Notes: a model not told the origin generated them from the letters alone. 13,283 bases of DNA from Ruminococcus sp. UBA1828 (GCA_002338885.1 DDJI01000087.1:4880-18162); one strand, 5' to 3'. Shown: positions 1 through 6,950, counted from the stretch's first letter. Numbers and translations: made by a program.

Positions 1-874
1 CCTTTTCGACTTCAACGCCGTCGCCGTAGAGCTTCTTTATGCTTGTGTTCATTCCGCATATAAGCTTTATGACCTCCGTGCTGAGCTTGTCGCTTTTATC
101 GGGCTTCAGTGCTTCCTCAATGGCGGCCTGCTTTTGCTTTTTGCCTTTGTACTTCTTATCGGTGAGCGCTTCCTTTATTTTGTCGTAAACCGTACGGTCG
201 GCAGGGCAAAAATCGCTGTATTCCGATACATCCGCGCTTGAATCCGAATCGTCGTCGGAAATATCATATTCCTCTCTGCACGCTCTTACGGCGTCGTTCA
301 GCTTCACCATGCACTCTTCAAACGCAGATGCACCGCCGTTAGACTCGCCGCTGTCCGGATCCATGTCGTCTATCGACATTTCGTACAAAAAGTGTCCGCG
401 GTATTTCATTATGTGGTGAACGGCAAGATAGACCATCCTTATATCAAAAGGCTCGTCGCTCTCAACAAGTGCCTTGCGCAGGTGATATATAGTGGGAAAC
501 TTATCTTTTAAGTCTTTGTCGGTGTAGTTTTTGTCGTTAAATAGAATGTATTTGCCGAGCATGCTGCCGTCGTCAGAGCGCTTGTCCGCCTCTTCAAAGC
601 TGCTTTCTCTCAGGCGCTGAAAGAACGCGGGATCGACCTTTGCAATCTCGTCGGCAAACGCTTCCTTAAGCCACTGCATTCTCTGCTTTCTGCGCTCAAG
701 TCTGCGCCTTCCGGTTCGGAACGTACGGCGCTCTTCCGCCTTTTGCGCCTCATCAAAGAGCCTTATTCCCCACAGAGCCTTGGAATTTTTTCTGACAAGG
801 TTGTAGTTCTCGTCTGTAACAGCCCAACCCACGGAATCGGTTCCGATGTCAAGACCGATGTAGTACTTATCCAT
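1..874 (-). CDS. cas9: Cas9 (type II CRISPR RNA-guided endonuclease), N-terminal part; 3' end outside window
   Basis: RNA-guided DNA endonuclease of a type II CRISPR-Cas system. I translated this open frame from the ATG at 874; it has no stop before the left edge, so about 291 codons of a protein that is usually 1,000-1,400 residues are present. It begins MDKYYIGLDIGTDSVGWAV, the RuvC-I motif, with the catalytic Asp at residue 9 (D10 in S. pyogenes Cas9). An arginine-rich bridge helix follows at about 49-69 (RRTFRTGRRRLERRKQR). The REC lobe starts with FPTIYHLRKALVES and YLAVHHIMKYRGHFL, close to the S. pyogenes blocks YPTIYHLRKKLVDS and YLALAHMIKFRGHFL. An Asp/Ser-rich stretch (DISDDDSDSSADVSEYSD) follows in the REC region. 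The start is supported by GAAGGGAG 8 nt upstream. The HNH, RuvC-II/III and PAM-interacting domains are not in the window. Subtype II-A is inferred from the REC similarity and the divergent tracrRNA, not from csn2. Confidence 0.97.
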   Translation of the reverse strand, partial: MDKYYIGLDIGTDSVGWAVTDENYNLVRKNSKALWGIRLFDEAQKAEERRTFRTGRRRLERRKQRMQWLKEAFADEIAKVDPAFFQRLRESSFEEADKRSDDGSMLGKYILFNDKNYTDKDLKDKFPTIYHLRKALVESDEPFDIRMVYLAVHHIMKYRGHFLYEMSIDDMDPDSGESNGGASAFEECMVKLNDAVRACREEYDISDDDSDSSADVSEYSDFCPADRTVYDKIKEALTDKKYKGKKQKQAAIEEALKPDKSDKLSTEVIKLICGMNTSIKKLYGDGVEVEK

Positions 875-1027
875 TGTAAATACTCCCTTCATAATATTTG
901 ATGTTTATGGTTATTAAATTGTGCCCGAAATATAAAGTATACAGCCTTCAAACATGGCGGTTTACACAGCAAAATAAAACACCGTCAGATATGATAAAGT
1001 GATACTGTGATAAATAATCATAGCATT

Positions 1028-1056
1028 ATTGTATCAGCAAATGTGAGCTATTTCAA
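1028..1056 (-). promoter_or_regulatory. Predicted sigma-A promoter of cas9
   Basis: On the minus strand the -35 TTGAAA (1051-1056) and -10 TACAAT (1028-1033) are separated by exactly 17 bp and point at cas9. Transcription would start near 1021, giving a leader of about 147 nt before the ATG at 874. The -10 overlaps an inverted repeat (AATAAT 1013-1018 with ATTATT 1025-1030; flanking TGATAC 1000-1005 with GTATCA 1031-1036), and GTGATA is directly repeated at 999-1004 and 1007-1012. These could be regulator sites; no regulator is identified. Prediction from sequence only. Confidence 0.6.
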
Positions 1057-1138
1057 CAGCTTTTTAGCATCTTTTTCTTCAAAAACCTCTACAAGTACAT
1101 TTTATTGGACTTATAAAGTAATATAATGTAAAATAAAA

Positions 1139-1275
1139 GCTGCTGGTGCGCCGAAGGCTTGCATGTTTTCGGGCGCCGAGCATGCAGATATGCATGGCTG
1201 ACCGCCCAATGAGCACAAGTGCTATAGCACACGCAATAGCGCACAAGCGCTATTACTTGAGCACAAAAGAGCATC
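1139..1275. repeat. Palindrome-rich intergenic stretch between the cas9 and tracrRNA promoters
   Basis: The interval 875-1555 has no credible protein gene. Its middle is crowded with inverted repeats: CATGCA-GATA-TGCATG at about 1180-1195; the perfect 12-bp palindrome GTGCTATAGCAC at 1219-1230; and AATAGCG-CACAAG-CGCTATT at 1235-1254. CAAGT (1216-1220) and ACTTG (1255-1259) enclose the last two. There is also a direct repeat, GCACAAG(T/C)GCTAT, at 1213-1225 and 1241-1253 (28-bp period). The G+C content is visibly higher than the A/T-rich DNA on both sides. It may be a multi-site operator, a cruciform-forming element, a remnant of a mobile repeat, or an untranslated structured RNA. I do not recognise it as a known element, and it does not resemble the repeat predicted from the tracrRNA. 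Confidence 0.5.
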
Positions 1276-1309
1276 GAAAAATAAAAGTGAAAAATTTTTT
1301 AAAAAAGTA

Positions 1310-1338
1310 TTGACAAATCGACATCGGGCAATTATAAT
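1310..1338 (+). promoter_or_regulatory. Promoter of the tracrRNA gene
   Basis: Consensus sigma-A promoter: -35 TTGACA (1310-1315), 17-bp spacer, -10 TATAAT (1333-1338). The A/T tracts just upstream (about 1279-1309) are suited to act as an UP element. Predicted start of transcription is near 1345, at the beginning of the anti-repeat. A perfect -35/-10 pair with the optimal spacer suggests strong constitutive expression, as expected for a tracrRNA. Confidence 0.88.
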
Positions 1339-1344
1339 AAGATT

Positions 1345-1464
1345 ATCGTAGACTACCATCTATGATAACACGACGAGTTCAAATAAGGTTTTACCGAAAG
1401 CGCCGGGTCTTCCCGGTTTCACAGTGTGTGAATAAAGAGGTTCGCAGTATTGCGGACTTTTTTT
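1345..1464 (+). ncRNA. tracrRNA (trans-activating CRISPR RNA) for the adjacent Cas9
   Basis: A predicted RNA of about 120 nt transcribed divergently from cas9. In order: an anti-repeat (about 1349-1386) ending AGTTCAAATAAGG, the counterpart of AGTTAAAATAAGG in S. pyogenes tracrRNA; a nexus hairpin GGT-TTT-ACC (1387-1395); a hairpin CCGGG-TCTT-CCCGG (1403-1416); a hairpin TTCACA-GTG-TGTGAA (1418-1432); and a terminator hairpin with seven T (1440-1464). The RNA would pair with crRNA repeats, allow RNase III processing and anchor in Cas9. The reverse complement predicts a CRISPR repeat starting GTTTGA, with a core near GTGTTATCATAGATGG and then TAGTC; from memory this resembles clostridial II-A repeats. 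No array is visible here to confirm it. The promoter, order of hairpins, terminator and cas9 proximity all agree. The 5' end could lie a few nt away, and processed forms would be shorter. Confidence 0.9.
1440..1464 (+). terminator. Rho-independent terminator of the tracrRNA
   Basis: Seven-base-pair stem GTTCGCA (1440-1446) with TGCGGAC (1451-1457), one G-U pair, tetraloop GTAT, followed directly by seven T (1458-1464). As in other tracrRNAs, the terminator hairpin is probably also the last Cas9-binding stem loop. Confidence 0.88.
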
Positions 1465-1484
1465 ATTTTATATGAGTCTTGCAC

Positions 1485-1513
1485 TTGACGAGAGCGCGTG
1501 CAGGAATTATCAT
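1485..1513 (+). promoter_or_regulatory. Predicted promoter of the thymidylate kinase gene
   Basis: TTGACG (1485-1490), 17-bp spacer, TATCAT (1508-1513). It lies after the tracrRNA terminator and before the kinase ATG at 1556, giving a leader of roughly 35 nt. Both hexamers deviate from consensus, so strength is moderate at best. Sequence-based prediction. Confidence 0.5.
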
Positions 1514-1555
1514 TGAGTTATTGAGCATCATACAAGTACAGACGGGTGATTCAGC

Positions 1556-2197
1556 ATGGATGTTAACACAATTTCGGGGCATTTAAAGTACAAATTTATA
1601 GTTTTCGAGGGCTTAGACGGCTCCGGCAAGGGCACACAGATAAAGATACTTGCCGATAAGCTTAGCTCTTTGGGCTGTGACAAGGTGTTTTTGACCTGTG
1701 AGCCGACAAAGTACGCCACCGGCAAAATACTTCGCGATGCCTTGAGTGGGCAGGAAAAAAGGACGCCGGAAGAGCTTGCGGGGCTGTTTCTTGCGGACAG
1801 GATAGCTCACTGTGAAAATCCGTCCGACGGAATAAAGGCAATGCTCCAAAGCGGCGCTGCGGTCATTTGCGACAGGTACTATTACTCATCGTTTGCATAC
1901 CAGGGAATGGACACAGACCTGAAATGGGTGATGGATGCAAATCTTTGCTGCCCGAAAATCATAAAGCCGGATGTGTGCATATTTCTCGACGTTCCGCCGC
2001 AAGTGTCGGACGAAAGGATAGCAAGCCGCAACAACCCCAGAGAAATATACGAGCAGGCGGACAAAATAGCTCGCATACGTCAAAAATACATGGATGTGTT
2101 TGAGCTTTTGCCTGATCACAACATCAAAATTATAAACGCCTCAGGCGACGTAAACGAGGTTTCAAAAAGAATATCCGACGCGCTCGGCATCGGATAA
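1556..2197 (+). CDS. tmk: Thymidylate kinase (dTMP kinase)
   Basis: Phosphorylates dTMP to dTDP with ATP, the step feeding dTTP synthesis; cytoplasmic. The 213-residue length is typical of bacterial Tmk. Visible motifs: P-loop GLDGSGKGTQ (about 19-28); the dTMP-site loop CEPT (48-51), shorter than the REPGGT of E. coli; LADR (79-82); the DR(Y)xxSxxAYQG motif DRYYYSSFAYQG (106-117); FLDVPP (143-148); and an Arg-containing lid region around 155-167. The Gly after the P-loop Lys, where many Tmks have Thr or Ser, is a variant I associate with clostridial homologues. The ATG at 1556 has only a weak upstream GGGTGAT (spacing about 5). The gene stands alone between the tracrRNA terminator and a bidirectional terminator and shows no functional link to CRISPR. 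A deoxynucleoside kinase-like paralogue is a less likely alternative. Confidence 0.9.
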   Translation: MDVNTISGHLKYKFIVFEGLDGSGKGTQIKILADKLSSLGCDKVFLTCEPTKYATGKILRDALSGQEKRTPEELAGLFLADRIAHCENPSDGIKAMLQSGAAVICDRYYYSSFAYQGMDTDLKWVMDANLCCPKIIKPDVCIFLDVPPQVSDERIASRNNPREIYEQADKIARIRQKYMDVFELLPDHNIKIINASGDVNEVSKRISDALGIG

Positions 2198-2245
2198 AAC
2201 AGATAAAGAAAGGCAGAAGGAGTTTTTCCTTCTGCCCTGTTTTTT
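2196..2245. terminator. Bidirectional Rho-independent terminator between tmk and the convergent HAD gene
   Basis: Ten-base-pair stem GGCAGAAGGA (2212-2221) with TCCTTCTGCC (2227-2236) and a 5-nt loop. Outer AAAACAG (2196-2202) and CTGTTTT (2237-2243) extend the pairing across an internal loop. On the plus strand six T follow (2240-2245). On the minus strand the stem is followed by TTTCTTTATCTGTTTT, a weaker U tract. It sits exactly between two convergent stop codons, so it probably serves both. Confidence 0.87.
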
Positions 2246-2942
2246 ATATTTCAAGGATTTTTAATAAACCGTACAAATCGCTTATCTTGTAGTCTTCGCC
2301 GTAAAATTCTCCGCTGTTATTTCTGTCTATATGTACGCTTTTACAGCCGAATCTCTTTGCAACCTCTATGTCTTTTGGCTCGTCGCCGACCATTATCATG
2401 TCTGCCGCAGAAGCGTTTAAGCCCTCCGAAATGTCTTGCAAGCCTTTTATGTTAGGCTCTTTGAACCCGCATGAAGAGGATGAGACGTACATGTCAAAGT
2501 ACTCAAGCAGCTCGGAAAAGTAGCTTTTGTGCATGCTGTCCGGCATGCCGGTAGCTACGTCTGTGAGTGCGGCAATTTTAAATCCTTCGTCCTTCAGTTT
2601 TTTCAGAACCGGCACGGTATCGGGATATATGTACGCCTGAAGATTCATAGACTCAAAGAACGCATCTATCACATCGCTCAGCTTGAACGTTTTATTCCAT
2701 CCTGCGGTCACTTCCGAAAAAATCTCTTCCGGTGTGCAGTCATGCTCGCGGTAGTTTATGCTCGGGCTGAAACTGCGGAATGTCTCAAGCGATTTGTTTA
2801 ATTGCTCCGCATCAAGGTTAAGACCAAGCTTTTGATTTACGTGTTCAAACGCTTTCGGATAGTAATCAAGCCAGCTGTTCGGCATGTCTTTATACTCCAT
2901 CAGCGTCCTTCCCACGTCGAAAACAACAACACTGATATTCAT
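2244..2942 (-). CDS. HAD superfamily hydrolase (haloacid dehalogenase-like)
   Basis: About 232 residues, typical of HAD subfamily I proteins with a helical cap between motifs I and II. Motif I is VVVFDVGRTL near the N-terminus, with the nucleophilic Asp in FD; the usual second Asp (DxD, acid/base) is Gly, as in some HAD lineages with FDxGxTL. Motif II is ALTDVATG (Thr), motif III the Lys of CGFKEPN, and motif IV GDEPKDIEVAKRFG for Mg binding. A phosphatase or phosphoglycolate phosphatase-like role is plausible, but the substrate cannot be read. Two ATGs are adjacent (2945 and 2942). The AGGAG at 2950-2954 is 4 nt from the first and 7 nt from the second, so I chose 2942. It starts 12 nt after the ABC subunit B stop and is probably the last gene of the marR-ABC operon. 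Confidence 0.88.
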   Translation of the reverse strand: MNISVVVFDVGRTLMEYKDMPNSWLDYYPKAFEHVNQKLGLNLDAEQLNKSLETFRSFSPSINYREHDCTPEEIFSEVTAGWNKTFKLSDVIDAFFESMNLQAYIYPDTVPVLKKLKDEGFKIAALTDVATGMPDSMHKSYFSELLEYFDMYVSSSSCGFKEPNIKGLQDISEGLNASAADMIMVGDEPKDIEVAKRFGCKSVHIDRNNSGEFYGEDYKISDLYGLLKILEI

Positions 2943-2954
2943 CATCTTTCTCCT

Positions 2955-4802
2955 TTATACAAACTGAGAATTGTAAAGCGTGGCGTAAAATCCGCCCTTT
3001 TTCATCAGCTCTTCATGATTTCCCTGCTCGGTTATCTCGCCGTTCTGGATGACCAAAATTGTGTCGGCGTTTTGTATGGTGGAAAGCCTGTGCGCTATTA
3101 CAAACGATGTCTTGCCCTTCATCAGCCTTGCCATAGCCTGCTGAATTTTTATCTCTGTTCGAGAGTCTACATTTGATGTAGCCTCGTCAAGGATAAGCAT
3201 GTGCGAATCCATCAGCATTGCGCGGGCTATGGTTATGAGCTGCCGCTGACCCTTGGAGATGTTCACTCCGTTATCGGAAAGCATGGTGTCATAGCCGTTG
3301 GGAAGCTGCTCTATATATCCTTCAAGCATCGCATCAGCCGCCGCCCTCTTTACATCGTCAAGCGTTGCGTCTTCTTTGCCGTAAGCTATGTTGTCAAATA
3401 TAGTTCCTCCGAAGAGCCACGTGTCCTGCAAAACCATTGTATACGCCTTGCGAAGTGACGAACGCTTTATATCCTCAACGTCTGTGCCGTCAACATCTAT
3501 TTCGCCGGAGTCCGCATCGTAAAAGCGCATCAAAAGATTTATAATTGTCGTCTTGCCCGCTCCCGTAGGCCCGACTATTGCAATAGTCTTGCCGGGCTCG
3601 GCATGGACGTTTACATCCTTGAGTATTGGCTTTTCGGGGTCGTAGCTGAAGTTTACATGCTTTAGCTCTACTTCTCCCTTTACGTTTTCAAGCTCCTTGG
3701 CGTTTTGTGCATCGGCGGGTTCGGGGTTTTCGTCTATTATTCTGAAAACTCTCTCCGCAGCCGAAAATGCCGACTGAAACTCGTTCATAATGTTTGCAAA
3801 CTCGTTTATGGGGCCTGCAAACTTTCTCGAGTACTGGACAAACTGCGATATGCCGCCGAGTGTTATAAAGAACACGGACGCCTGGGAAACCGTGCCGCCT
3901 ATCGAGAACATGTACAGCACGCCGCCGAGTATCATCACAAGTGACAAAGAAAGGTTGTTTATGAAGTTTACGGACGGACCTAAGGTTGCGCCGTAGTATT
4001 CGGCGTTATACGAGACATCCATGGTTTCGCTGTTTCGCTTGTTAAAGCGGGAGGATATCTCCTCTTCCCTGCCGTATGCGCATATTGTCCTTCCGCCCGA
4101 AAGCATTTCCTCGGCGTATCCGTTCAGCTCGCCGAGCTTTGCAGAACGCATATGGAAAAGAGGTCTTACCTTCTTGGAGCGATATCTTGTGAAAACTATA
4201 GATATGGGGACGGTGATTGCAAAAACGGCAATCAGCGGTTTTGATATTTGCCACATGAAAATGAGCGAACCGACTACGGTATAGATGCTCGTCATTATCT
4301 GAACGAGGTCGTTTGAAAGGGATGCGTTCACGGTGTCTATGTCGTATGAAATCCTGCTTATTATATCTCCGGCAGGGTGGGTGTCAAAATAGCTTACCGG
4401 CAGTGTCGTGAGCTTTTCAAACAGCTCCTTGCGCATAGAATAAACTATCTTCTGGCTTATGAACACCATTAGCACCGCAAGCGCATAGGAAAGCACGCCC
4501 GAAAGGATGTAGCAGACAAGCATCACTATGACGTTTTGCGTAACAGCCTGAAAATCCACGCCCGATGGGCCTGTCATGGCGTCTATTGCGTAGCCGGAAT
4601 AAAGCGGTCCTAAAAGTCCCAGCTGGTTTGACGCAAGTGTGAGCACAATGGCTATAAGGAACAAAAACTTATGCTTGAGTATGTACTTTGACAGCCTGAG
4701 AATTACGCTTTTTGTGCGCTTTCTGTCGAGCTTTTCGCCTCTTTGACCTCTTTGAGCGTTAGGGCCTTGTATATCTCTTTGAATCTTTGAGCTACTCAAC
4801 AA
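2955..4802 (-). CDS. Heterodimeric ABC exporter, subunit B (catalytic-site half-transporter)
   Basis: A 615-residue type IV (B-family) exporter half: a membrane domain of about six helices (roughly residues 40-335), then an ATPase domain. Motifs: Walker A GPTGAGKTT (411-419), Q-loop Gln at about 459 (VLQDTWLFGG), signature NISKGQ (514-519), Walker B MLILDE (535-540) with the catalytic Glu, D-loop SNVD, and switch His at about 571 (IAHR). The signature departs from LSGGQ, while Walker A/B and His are intact. That matches the half of a heterodimer (BmrCD, LmrCD or TM287/288 type) that supplies the hydrolytic residues to the active site and a poor signature to the degenerate one. The N-terminus carries a charged cytoplasmic extension of about 30 residues. 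It overlaps the end of subunit A by 11 bp, implying translational coupling. Substrate is unknown; drug, peptide or lipid export is typical. Confidence 0.95.
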   Translation of the reverse strand: MLSSSKIQRDIQGPNAQRGQRGEKLDRKRTKSVILRLSKYILKHKFLFLIAIVLTLASNQLGLLGPLYSGYAIDAMTGPSGVDFQAVTQNVIVMLVCYILSGVLSYALAVLMVFISQKIVYSMRKELFEKLTTLPVSYFDTHPAGDIISRISYDIDTVNASLSNDLVQIMTSIYTVVGSLIFMWQISKPLIAVFAITVPISIVFTRYRSKKVRPLFHMRSAKLGELNGYAEEMLSGGRTICAYGREEEISSRFNKRNSETMDVSYNAEYYGATLGPSVNFINNLSLSLVMILGGVLYMFSIGGTVSQASVFFITLGGISQFVQYSRKFAGPINEFANIMNEFQSAFSAAERVFRIIDENPEPADAQNAKELENVKGEVELKHVNFSYDPEKPILKDVNVHAEPGKTIAIVGPTGAGKTTIINLLMRFYDADSGEIDVDGTDVEDIKRSSLRKAYTMVLQDTWLFGGTIFDNIAYGKEDATLDDVKRAAADAMLEGYIEQLPNGYDTMLSDNGVNISKGQRQLITIARAMLMDSHMLILDEATSNVDSRTEIKIQQAMARLMKGKTSFVIAHRLSTIQNADTILVIQNGEITEQGNHEELMKKGGFYATLYNSQFV

Positions 4803-6516
4803 AATCGCCTCCCATCTGTGACTCGCTTATCTCGCGGTATTCCTCACATGTGCGCATCAGCTCATCGTGAGTGCCGTAGCCGCTCGGCATTCCGTTATTT
4901 AAAACAAGTATTTTATCGCAGCTCTTCACCGAGCTTACACGCTGGGCAACGGTTATGACTGTTGTTCCCTTCATATCCGCCGAAAGTGCGCGGCGCAGGT
5001 TTGCATCCGTCTTATAGTCAAGCGCAGATGAGCTGTCGTCAAGGATCAATATGTCCGGCTTGCCGGCTACCGCCCTTGAGATCAGCAGCCTTTGCTTTTG
5101 TCCTCCTGAAAGGTTACTTCCCTTTACGGCAAGCATGTGGCTGTAGCCGTCCGGTATAGCGCTTATAAAGCCGTCCGCCTGAGCCGTCTTTGCGGCGGAG
5201 ACTATCTCGCCGTGTGAAATATCCCTGCCGAATCTTATGTTTTCCTCAATGGTATCCGCGTACAAAAAGTCGTTTTGCATGGCGCAGCCGAACATGCTAT
5301 AAAGCTTTTCCTTCGGGATGGTGCATATGTCTTTTCCGTCGATATAGATACTGCCTTTTCCGACATCATAAAAGCGCATTAAAAGCTTGATAAGCGTTGA
5401 CTTTCCGCTTCCCGTCGCTCCTATAATTCCTAAAGACCCGCCGTGGGCTATTTCAAGGTTCAAGCCGGATATATTGTCCTTGACGCCGTTATACGAAAAC
5501 GACACATCCTTAAAAACTATATGTGCGCTTGTGTTTATGTCCGGATGCTCCGACTCGGGCAGGACTTTAAGGTCCTCCTCGGTGTCTATGATTTCCTCAA
5601 TTCTTCTTGCGGATGCGGCGCTCTTTGTGTACATGACAAATATTCTCGTGACCGACATCATGGCGGTGGATATAAGGGTGAAGTACTGCATGAACGCTAT
5701 TACGGTTTCGGGGTCGGATCTTCCGTCGTTTACCCTTGATGCCGCAAGCGCAACTACTCCCACTATGCCGAAGTTCATCAGCATAGTCATTATCGGGTTG
5801 ACCATTCCCATAGTCACTGACGCGCGGGTTTCATCCTTTACAAGCGCTTTATTCACCTTGTCGTAGCGCTTGTGCTCATATTCACTCTTTGAAAGAGCCT
5901 TTATAACTCTGACTCCGATAACATCCTCACGTACTACTCTTACCATTCTGTCAACCGACTGCTGAACTTTTGTGTAAAGCGGAACGCCGAGCTTTGATAT
6001 AAAGTAAACCGTCACAAAAATAAAGGGCAGTATGGCTATCATTATGAGCGCAAGGTAGGTGTCCATTATCAAAGTTATCGCAACGCCTCCGATGAGAAGT
6101 ATAGGCGCTCTTACGCCCATTCTTTGCATCATGCCGACAAAGTTGTGGACGTTATATGTGTCGGTCGTTATTCTCGACTCCAAAGACGCTATGCCGAACT
6201 TGTCCGTTTGCGATGCGGACAGGCGTATCGTTTTTGCAAAGAGATTTTTTCTGACCCTTTCGGAAAAGTTTCTTGCAACCCTTGCAGCCATTCTGTTGGC
6301 AACTATGTTGAACACGCATGCCAGCAGTGCGCAAAGTATCATTATTCCGCCCCACGCCAAAACAAGCGTGACTTTTTGCTTTTCAACGACGTTTTCAAGT
6401 ATGTAGCTGAGTATGTACGGCAGCACAAGCTCCAAGACCGTGCCGGTTATCTTTATCGACAACCCCAAAAGCATTGCCTTAAAAAAAGGGCGCAGATAGC
6501 GTATCATCAGCTTCAT
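4792..6516 (-). CDS. Heterodimeric ABC exporter, subunit A (degenerate-site half-transporter)
   Basis: A 574-residue half-transporter: N-terminal membrane domain (helices from about residue 10 to 300), then an ATPase domain. Motifs: Walker A GATGSGKST (366-374), Q-loop Gln at about 414 (CAMQNDFLYA), perfect signature NLSGGQ (468-473), Walker B ILILDD (489-494) with Asp at the catalytic Glu position, and ITVAQR (521-526) with Gln at the switch His. The loss of Glu and His together with a good signature is the mirror image of subunit B. The active ATP site would use B's Walker motifs with A's LSGGQ, and the other site would be non-hydrolytic. The start ATG overlaps the stop of the marR gene (ATGA, 6513-6516), so the two are translationally coupled. 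Likely substrates are drugs, peptides or lipids; none can be deduced here. Confidence 0.95.
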   Translation of the reverse strand: MKLMIRYLRPFFKAMLLGLSIKITGTVLELVLPYILSYILENVVEKQKVTLVLAWGGIMILCALLACVFNIVANRMAARVARNFSERVRKNLFAKTIRLSASQTDKFGIASLESRITTDTYNVHNFVGMMQRMGVRAPILLIGGVAITLIMDTYLALIMIAILPFIFVTVYFISKLGVPLYTKVQQSVDRMVRVVREDVIGVRVIKALSKSEYEHKRYDKVNKALVKDETRASVTMGMVNPIMTMLMNFGIVGVVALAASRVNDGRSDPETVIAFMQYFTLISTAMMSVTRIFVMYTKSAASARRIEEIIDTEEDLKVLPESEHPDINTSAHIVFKDVSFSYNGVKDNISGLNLEIAHGGSLGIIGATGSGKSTLIKLLMRFYDVGKGSIYIDGKDICTIPKEKLYSMFGCAMQNDFLYADTIEENIRFGRDISHGEIVSAAKTAQADGFISAIPDGYSHMLAVKGSNLSGGQKQRLLISRAVAGKPDILILDDSSSALDYKTDANLRRALSADMKGTTVITVAQRVSSVKSCDKILVLNNGMPSGYGTHDELMRTCEEYREISESQMGGDFVE

Positions 6517-6950
6517 TCCTTACCGCCCCTCTCTGCAAACTCCCTTGCCTTTTTAGCCACCTTGTCCAAAATGGCGGCAAACTGCTCCGCTTCCTCCGCA
6601 GACAGCTCCTCGGTTATTTTTCTGTTCCATTCTTCGCTTATTCTTTTGACCTCGGGAAGAGCCTCAAGCATCTTTTCGGTTGGGTAGCATAATGTCACCC
6701 TTTTGTCCTTTCCTGACTGTTCCCGCCTGACATATCCCTTCTCCTCAAGGTAGGAAAGGTTTCTTGCCACGTTGCTCTTGTTTACGCATATATGCCTTGC
6801 AAGCTCCTCGCCCGATATTCCCGGGTGGCGGCATATGGCTAAAATATAGCTGTGGTGGCATGCGCCCAGCTCGCTGTTTTTCATGTTCGCAGAGCGAAAC
6901 TGCGCAGCGCTTCGGCTTATTATGTTTATCTGTCTAAGTATCGTCGGCAT
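6513..6950 (-). CDS. MarR family transcriptional regulator
   Basis: A 145-residue winged-helix regulator, the usual size for MarR. Residues about 44-90 form the DNA-binding domain (GISGEELARHICVNKSNVAR, recognition helix; LEEKGYVRREQSGKDKRV, wing with the typical D-x-R). The flanking helices would form the dimer interface. It is the first gene of an operon with the ABC exporter and most likely represses that operon, responding to a ligand related to the exported compound. Its predicted operators are the TTGCG-NN-CGCAA palindromes upstream. The ATG at 6950 has a GAGGT ribosome binding site about 5 nt upstream. Family is clear; the autorepressor role is inferred from context. Confidence 0.92.
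   Translation of the reverse strand: MPTILRQINIISRSAAQFRSANMKNSELGACHHSYILAICRHPGISGEELARHICVNKSNVARNLSYLEEKGYVRREQSGKDKRVTLCYPTEKMLEALPEVKRISEEWNRKITEELSAEEAEQFAAILDKVAKKAREFAERGGKE

Noticed and set aside
1213..1253. GCACAAG(T/C)GCTAT direct repeats as a possible mini CRISPR array
   Set aside because: Only two 13-bp imperfect copies with a 15-bp gap, unlike 36-bp type II repeats with about 30-bp spacers, and not complementary to the tracrRNA anti-repeat.
1089..1274. 61-residue Cys-rich open frame on the minus strand in the palindromic stretch
   Set aside because: No ribosome binding site before its ATG, no recognisable family, and its sequence is dictated by the palindromes and by A/T-rich flanks; a chance frame is more likely.
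1556..2197. Thymidylate kinase as a CRISPR accessory gene
   Set aside because: It has its own promoter and terminator and is an ordinary housekeeping kinase; proximity to the tracrRNA alone is not evidence of a functional link.
2955..6516. Many plus-strand open frames opposite the ABC transporter genes
   Set aside because: They lie antisense to clear ABC exporter coding sequence, lack ribosome binding sites and known motifs; they are composition shadows.
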